Assembly: GCA_964017155.1 (NCBI GenBank)
Contig: OZ024854.1
Coordinates: 55,344,941-55,408,940, forward strand
Direction of reading: 5' to 3'
Length of the DNA: 64,000 nucleotides
DNA from: Oasisia sp. SBJ-2009
Taxonomy: Eukaryota; Annelida; Polychaeta; Sabellida; Siboglinidae
Position 1 is the stretch's first letter. Every line of letters begins with the position of its first letter. The notes under the pieces were generated by a model. The model was not told the origin of the DNA, searched no databases, and was given only the letters and a program-made list of their open reading frames with translations. Position numbers and translations under genes: made by a program. This document shows, one piece after another, positions 58,920 through 64,000 of the stretch.

Positions 58920-61600
58920 ACAGTGTTTTGTACTTTCTCATTCTTGTATATGAATGAAAGTTTATTTAACAACAGCAACACAGGAATATACAACATAGTA
59001 TGAAAAATAATACAATACATAATGGTAACGACAATACAATATAATATCGGTGCTGTTGTTAAAAGGACATAGCAGAAGTCATATGATATGTAAGGCGCTA
59101 TGCCCTTCTCAACTAAAATGCGTAATAGTTATAGTAAAGGTTATAAGATTTAATACAAACCAACAATAATACTTTTTTCATTGTGTTAATTGTTCATAGA
59201 TACGAAGAAAGTAGCGTCGACCTTAAACGTTTCTAAAATTGTTGTAAACTTGGTAACTGTCTTATATTACTTGCAAGACCGTTCCATACGTGTATACATC
59301 TGACAGTAATTGACAGTAGTCTATGGGTGGTGTTCGCTTTTTTAACATAAAATAGTTTAGATTGTCTGGTATCATGCTTATGTACGGCTGCAGTTGGTTC
59401 AAAGAACACTTGTACACGACCTCTTAACAGTGGTTGTTTGCTTTATAAAGCATAACGATAGTCCTATGTGTAATTAAATCTTGAAGTTTAAGAATTTTTG
59501 AGCGGTGAAAAAATACAGATGTATGACCATGGTACACAAGACTATATATTATTCGTATAGCTTTTTTCTGTAGCAGAGAGAGTTTTCTTAGTCTAGACGG
59601 ATACGTATTTCTCCATATTTCACAGCAATAAGACACATATGGTTCAACAAGTGATTGGTATAACGTGCATAATGCTTGAATGTCAAGAACATCCTTTGTT
59701 TTATACAAAACACCTATGCTTTTTGATACCTTCTTTCAACCGTTTTTATCTGCTTTCTCCACGTTAAATTTTCATCAATGATTACACCAAGGAATTCTGC
59801 TCAATGTTCTTTCCATTCAAAATCATGTTTACTGTTGGTCTAAGTTGTTTTTTATTTGTAAACATGATAAAATTGGTTTTGTTCACATTACGCGATAATT
59901 TATTAACTCTGAACCATATATCTAGTTTTTCTAGTTCGTTATTAACTGTACATGTTATATCCACAATATTCCTAGTTGAGTAAAAAAAACGCTAGTGTCA
60001 TCTGCAAACAAAATATTATTAAGCAATTTTGACACTTCACACATGTAATTTATATATAAAATAAATAGTACTGGGCCCAGAATTGATCCTTGTGGCACTC
60101 CACACTTGATATTCTTTAGCTCTGAATTACTGTTGTTATAGCACACATACTGACCACGATTGGCTAAATAACTTTTAATCCAATCCAGTGCCAAACCCCT
60201 TATTCCATAACATTGTAACTTACTTAGCAGTATTTTATGATCAACGGTGTCAAATGCTTTCTTCAGATCAATAAAGACCCCAATAGTGTTTTCTTGTTTA
60301 TCTTTTGCTGAAGTTACCTTTTCGACAAATTCGGTTAACGCTAATGAAGTTGAGTGATTACTTCTGAAGCCATATTGCCCGTCAGTCAATATGTGATGAT
60401 TTTCAATGAATGACATTAATCTTTTATTAAATATTTTTTCTAATATTTTGGAGAATTGGAGTAACAGTGATATAGGTCTATAGTTAGAAAGTTGGAGACG
60501 ATCTCCTGATTTAAAAAAGGAATAACTTTTGCTGTTTTCATGTCATTTGGAAATATTCCGTTGATTGATGATCTGTTAAAGATATAGACTAAAGGGCTTA
60601 CAATTTGCTTTATTACATGTTTAACAGTTTTCATGCTGATTTCGTCGTGTCCATACGAAGTCTTACTTTTGCACCCTGACACAATTTCGGTTACTTCTTT
60701 CTCAGTAACGGGATACATATACATTGACTCTGATACCTGTTTATTTTAGAAAGTCAGTCGGTTGTGTTCCCTGGCATGGCTCTATACTGTTAGATAAGAT
60801 TGCACCTATGTTAACAAAGAAGTTATTGAAATGATTAGTAATTTATTCGTTGTCTAATGTTACTCGATCGTTATCAACAATGAATTCATTTGAATATTTT
60901 GCTTCCAACTTTGTTTTGCCAATTATAGTGTTAAGAATGTTCCACGTTTCACTAGTGTTGGCCTTACACTCTTCGAGTTTCTGTCTATAATAGTTCTTTT
61001 TTTCAATACGCAAGAAACTTTTGCTGTTTTCATGTCATTTGGAAATATTCCGTTGATTAATGATCTGTTAAAGATATAGGCTAAAGGGCTTACAATTTGC
61101 TTTATTGCATGTTTAACAGTTTTCAATTAAACCTTATGGTAGAAGATATTGACAGTTTTCATTAACAATGACCTTCTTTTTAGAAATGCTAAGTACAAGT
61201 AATTTGTTAATGCAAGCATTTTTTAGGCCTCATGATTACCAAAGTTTTTCCTTCCGTTTAGTGTTGTTTGGATACATTCTTATTTTGACAGGACAAGCAT
61301 TGTTGTAGGTGTTACTTAGTATTTGCATAAATTGCAAGTATGCTACATTGGGATTACATTCGTTCAGTACAGTTTCCCAGTTTGTATGGCTTAAGTCTTG
61401 TTCAAATTTGCTTAAGGCTTCATCGTCCAATGTTCTGTTATACTTCACTTTTTGATCAGTATTATTTGTCACGTAAGTACTATTATCACACAGAACGAAA
61501 ATTGGCATATGATCCGTAGCATCGCATAAAACAATGCCGCACATTTTGTTATTATACAATGCTTATGTTTGGATTTTGATAAACTAACCCAACAGTTAAT
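58920..61600 (-). pseudogene. L2/CR1-like LINE ORF2, minus strand
   Basis: From 61559 down: end of endonuclease (CDATDHMPIFVLCD, the D-H pair), linker, RT N-terminal YGHDEISMKTV (~60657-60625) and NGIFPNDMKTAKVIPF, RT core FIENHHILTDGQYGFRSNHS (~60413-60354), GVFIDLKKAFDTVDH (~60283), CGVPQGSILGPVLFILYINY (~60106-60047), catalytic FADD at 59997-60008, and C-terminal LVEPYVSYCCEIWRN (~59655). A ~108-bp segment of the RT N-terminal region is present twice (60528-60635 and 61018-61125). Frameshifted in several places; 58920-59420 looks like 3' UTR. Confidence 0.8.
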
Positions 61601-61800
61601 GTTGAGTTTCCTGTTACTATGTTACACCAGACAGCTTCTTCACATCACACTTCTTTTTCTAATTGAATTTCATGAGCTTGGATGGATGCATTAATATATT
61701 TCATCTAGTGCCATTCCTAATTCGGCATATAATATATCGGTGGAGGCCCAAGATTAAGTTATACCTATTATGTAAGGGTCAATATCTTCTACCATAATGT
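61130..61800. repeat. ~23-bp inverted pair
   Basis: accttatggtagaagatatt at 61135 and its complement at 61778-61800 (gtcaatatcttctaccataa). Flanks 650 bp that include the LINE endonuclease end. Confidence 0.6.
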
Positions 61801-61874
61801 TTAGTTGAATATAATTTAATCAGTTGCAACCTGTTTCACAGTCCACATATCGAAGCATTTTCTCAGAGAATACA

Positions 61875-63000
61875 GCTCCGCCCTATCCACTTAGAAGAAT
61901 GCCATCTCTCACGTACATGTCTTCTTTCCCAACAAAATATCCCGACAAATCTATGAATCCAACACCTTCTTCCACGCACATCTGCTCTACTAGAACGTTG
62001 ATTGCAATCCTCTTGCAGTTTCTATACGTTGCTCCCCTTCCTCCCATTACTGGCAAGATTCCTGAGAGAATATTCTGTTCAACTATTGTCTTTGTCAGTT
62101 TCCCTACCAACTGACTGTATATCTGCACTATGCTAGTTGTTCCCTCCCTGTCTGCATTGTTTGTCCCTACATGTGCGAATATAGATCCTCCCTGGCCATG
62201 TCCCATTGTCTACCTGTTTAGTCATATGCTCTATCCTAGCCCTCGGAAGACAAACAACAACATCTTCTCCCTTGCTTAATGTCTTGTCTGTCTTTCGCAA
62301 AATGGAGTCTTCCATAAATATCCTTTCTGTTCTCAATGCCCCCCCCCCCCCCACACACAGTAGCTCCTTCGTTTTGCATCTACATGGTCGTTGACCTCTC
62401 TCTGTGCCGCTTTCTATGTGGTTCCTTGCTTTCCTGCCTCTTTTCTTCCTGTCATCATCCCTGTCATTGACTTTCCTTTTGACATGTCTATTTTTACTTC
62501 CTTTCTTCCCTTCATCTTTCCTACTGTCATATGTACTTCTCTCCTCTCCTGTCCCATTGTCCCCACCCCATCCTTCTCTACTGTCACTTTATCCCCTGTC
62601 ACCTTTCTGGAGGTCATATTTTATGTTGCTCTTTCTCCATTTGGTTTCATCGCCATCGCCCTCCCTCCTTTCAGTCTCATTTCGTCCACTGTTCACTGCA
62701 TCGCCCCTTCCGACCTCCTCTCTCCCTGTCATCACTCTCTATTCCATCTCTTTGGTCATTCACATCTCCACCCACTTCACAATTCCGGTTAGCCTAGCTA
62801 ACTCTGCTGTTAGAGAGTCCACTTTCAATACCCCAAGCACTGGAAAGTAAATCCTTTTTCCATTGTCTCTGGCCATGACTTTACGCATCCAGATAAAGCA
62901 AAATCTACAAAGCTGTGGAAGTGGTCACACACCAAGTTCCTCATTGCCTTCACTTGTCGCTTGAAAGAGGCCACATTATTATTACCCCGATACTCAAATT
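61875..63000 (-). pseudogene. CR1-type ORF1 with SGNH esterase domain
   Basis: On the minus strand, a basic N-terminal stretch (~62880-62400) precedes a poly-C/G break (62341-62352), then MEDSILRKTDKTLSKGED, VCLPRARIEHMTKQVDN, a frameshift near 62205, IFAHVGTNNADREGTTSI (~62178-62125), SGILPVMGGRGATYRNCKRI (~62070-62011) and VGFIDLSGYFVGKEDMYVRD (~61955-61896). GDS-like, G-T-N-N and D-G-x-H-like blocks are those of the esterase domain found in ORF1 of many CR1 elements, thought to help membrane or RNA handling. N-terminal break, frameshift and missing PHD-like part make it a pseudogene. Confidence 0.75.
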
Positions 63001-63930
63001 TAACTTAGTCAGTATATCAACTTAGTCTTTACAAAGACTGCTTAATGTGGACAACAACTGCAGCTCACTTTATGTTATACACACCTGACTACCTACTCTA
63101 ACGTGAACGTTTACTCTTTACTGGTACCGTTTCTTAGCGGTACCTTGGACACTACCTACATAAACAAACTAGAGTTTCCTACTAAAAAAACTTGATTATA
63201 TTTCAATACCAATATTACCTGATCAAAGTATGCTTTTTACGTATGCAGCTGTTATGCTTATTATATAATATGTGATATGTTCTATCAAATAATCAGATTT
63301 GCTAAATCTTGTTTACAAACTTGTCGAAGGCTACATTACCCACTATGCTAATCTACTCAAAAATACTGTTACCTAATAAATGATATACCAAAACGTCTAC
63401 CCAATATATGGCTAGTACTACTTTATGAATAATCTTCACATAAGAATAATCAATATGTCAACTTTCTTTCACCACCAATTTCAACCATCTACATCTGCCA
63501 ATATTCCCGCCAAAAGTTCAATACAAGTTCTATGTAAAAGATATGATATTCCGTAGTTTCTGCTAACGAATCGTTTATAGGATTCGTTTTCATAACAATT
63601 CAGAAATCAAGTGAGGAAACTGTTTACACCCCAGTTAGTTTATAAGATGTATGTCAAGTTTATCTCATTTCTTCACATTGCGATACAAAATTTACCCTTG
63701 GGAACATGTTTGTTATTAGAGATGTACTTAGAATAAGACACTGTCCACATTTCTGAGACGCCGGCAATAACTTGGGGTTCTAAATTACTTTCCTTCTGAA
63801 AAAAAGACGTACATTTTAGACAACTTGAAAAACAACATTGCGCGCTACCGTGGTATATCATAATACACCACTTCAGCCTGACTGTTTGTTACAGCTATAA
63901 GTAACTACTAAACTCGGGCGCGGATGAAAG
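63000..63930. other. No gene seen
   Basis: AT-rich, no supported reading frame. Confidence 0.5.
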
Positions 63931-63934
63931 ATCG

Positions 63935-63935
<1 letters not shown>

Positions 63936-64000
<65 letters not shown>
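63936..64000. repeat. (TA)n array at window edge
   Basis: At least 65 bp of TA, continuing past the end. Confidence 0.95.

Noticed and set aside
61624..62850. Ser/Leu/Pro-rich + strand frames at 62391-62850
   Set aside because: Shadows of the minus-strand CR1 ORF1.

Overview
This is a eukaryotic, almost certainly metazoan window. It is AT-rich, has no operons, contains spliced reading frames with GT/AG borders, long (TA)n arrays, a satellite, and a dense mix of decayed non-LTR retrotransposons (L2/CR1-like and RTE-like) and DNA transposons with inverted repeats. The mix suits a marine invertebrate (mollusc-like or another lophotrochozoan, or an early deuterostome); the species cannot be fixed from sequence alone. 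I found no convincing host protein-coding gene and no rRNA or tRNA gene. Nearly everything recognisable is mobile DNA, mostly broken.

Layout. 1-7.7 kb: a short element with ~100-bp inverted ends around a broken THAP domain, a SINE-like fragment, a minus-strand LINE (3.7-6.0 kb) and a LINE ORF1 fragment. 8.5-9.5 kb: a cluster of (TA)n arrays with a small Tc1/mariner-like element. 10.7-14.4 kb: an element with ~700-bp inverted arms, a broken + strand gene and a graded hexanucleotide array. 14.4-17.1 kb: an RTE-like copy, then a ~193-bp duplication. 17.9-23.2 kb: a nearly complete minus-strand LINE (ORF1 plus endonuclease/RT ORF2) carrying two nested LINE fragments, one with a perfect 13-bp target-site duplication.

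23.7-33.0 kb is the most interesting part: a 9.3-kb unit bounded by ~450-550-bp inverted arms. Inside one end is a spliced gene with a conserved promoter and five recognisable coding exons (two C2HC zinc fingers, Pro/Gln-rich linkers, and a conserved domain I cannot name with certainty). It is followed by a 125-bp satellite and an inserted L2-like LINE. A second copy lies on the minus strand at 47.8-51.4 kb with the same exon structure, but its third exon holds ~950 bp of (GGCGGT)n that would encode about 300 prolines.

33-44.7 kb: two inverted-repeat elements, dispersed repeat families in direct copies, MITEs, and a LINE interrupted by a 165-bp hAT-like MITE. 45.4-46.1 kb: a possible Mutator-like transposase remnant. 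53.4-55.8 kb: an inverted copy of the family seen at 36.6-39.8 kb, itself interrupted by a LINE fragment. 56-63 kb: CR1-like minus-strand RT, an RTE-like + strand endonuclease, another minus-strand LINE, and a CR1-type ORF1 esterase domain. The window ends in a (TA)n array.

Most coding pieces have stops and frameshifts, so this looks like a repeat-rich, gene-poor stretch built by nested insertion, inverted duplication and microsatellite expansion.
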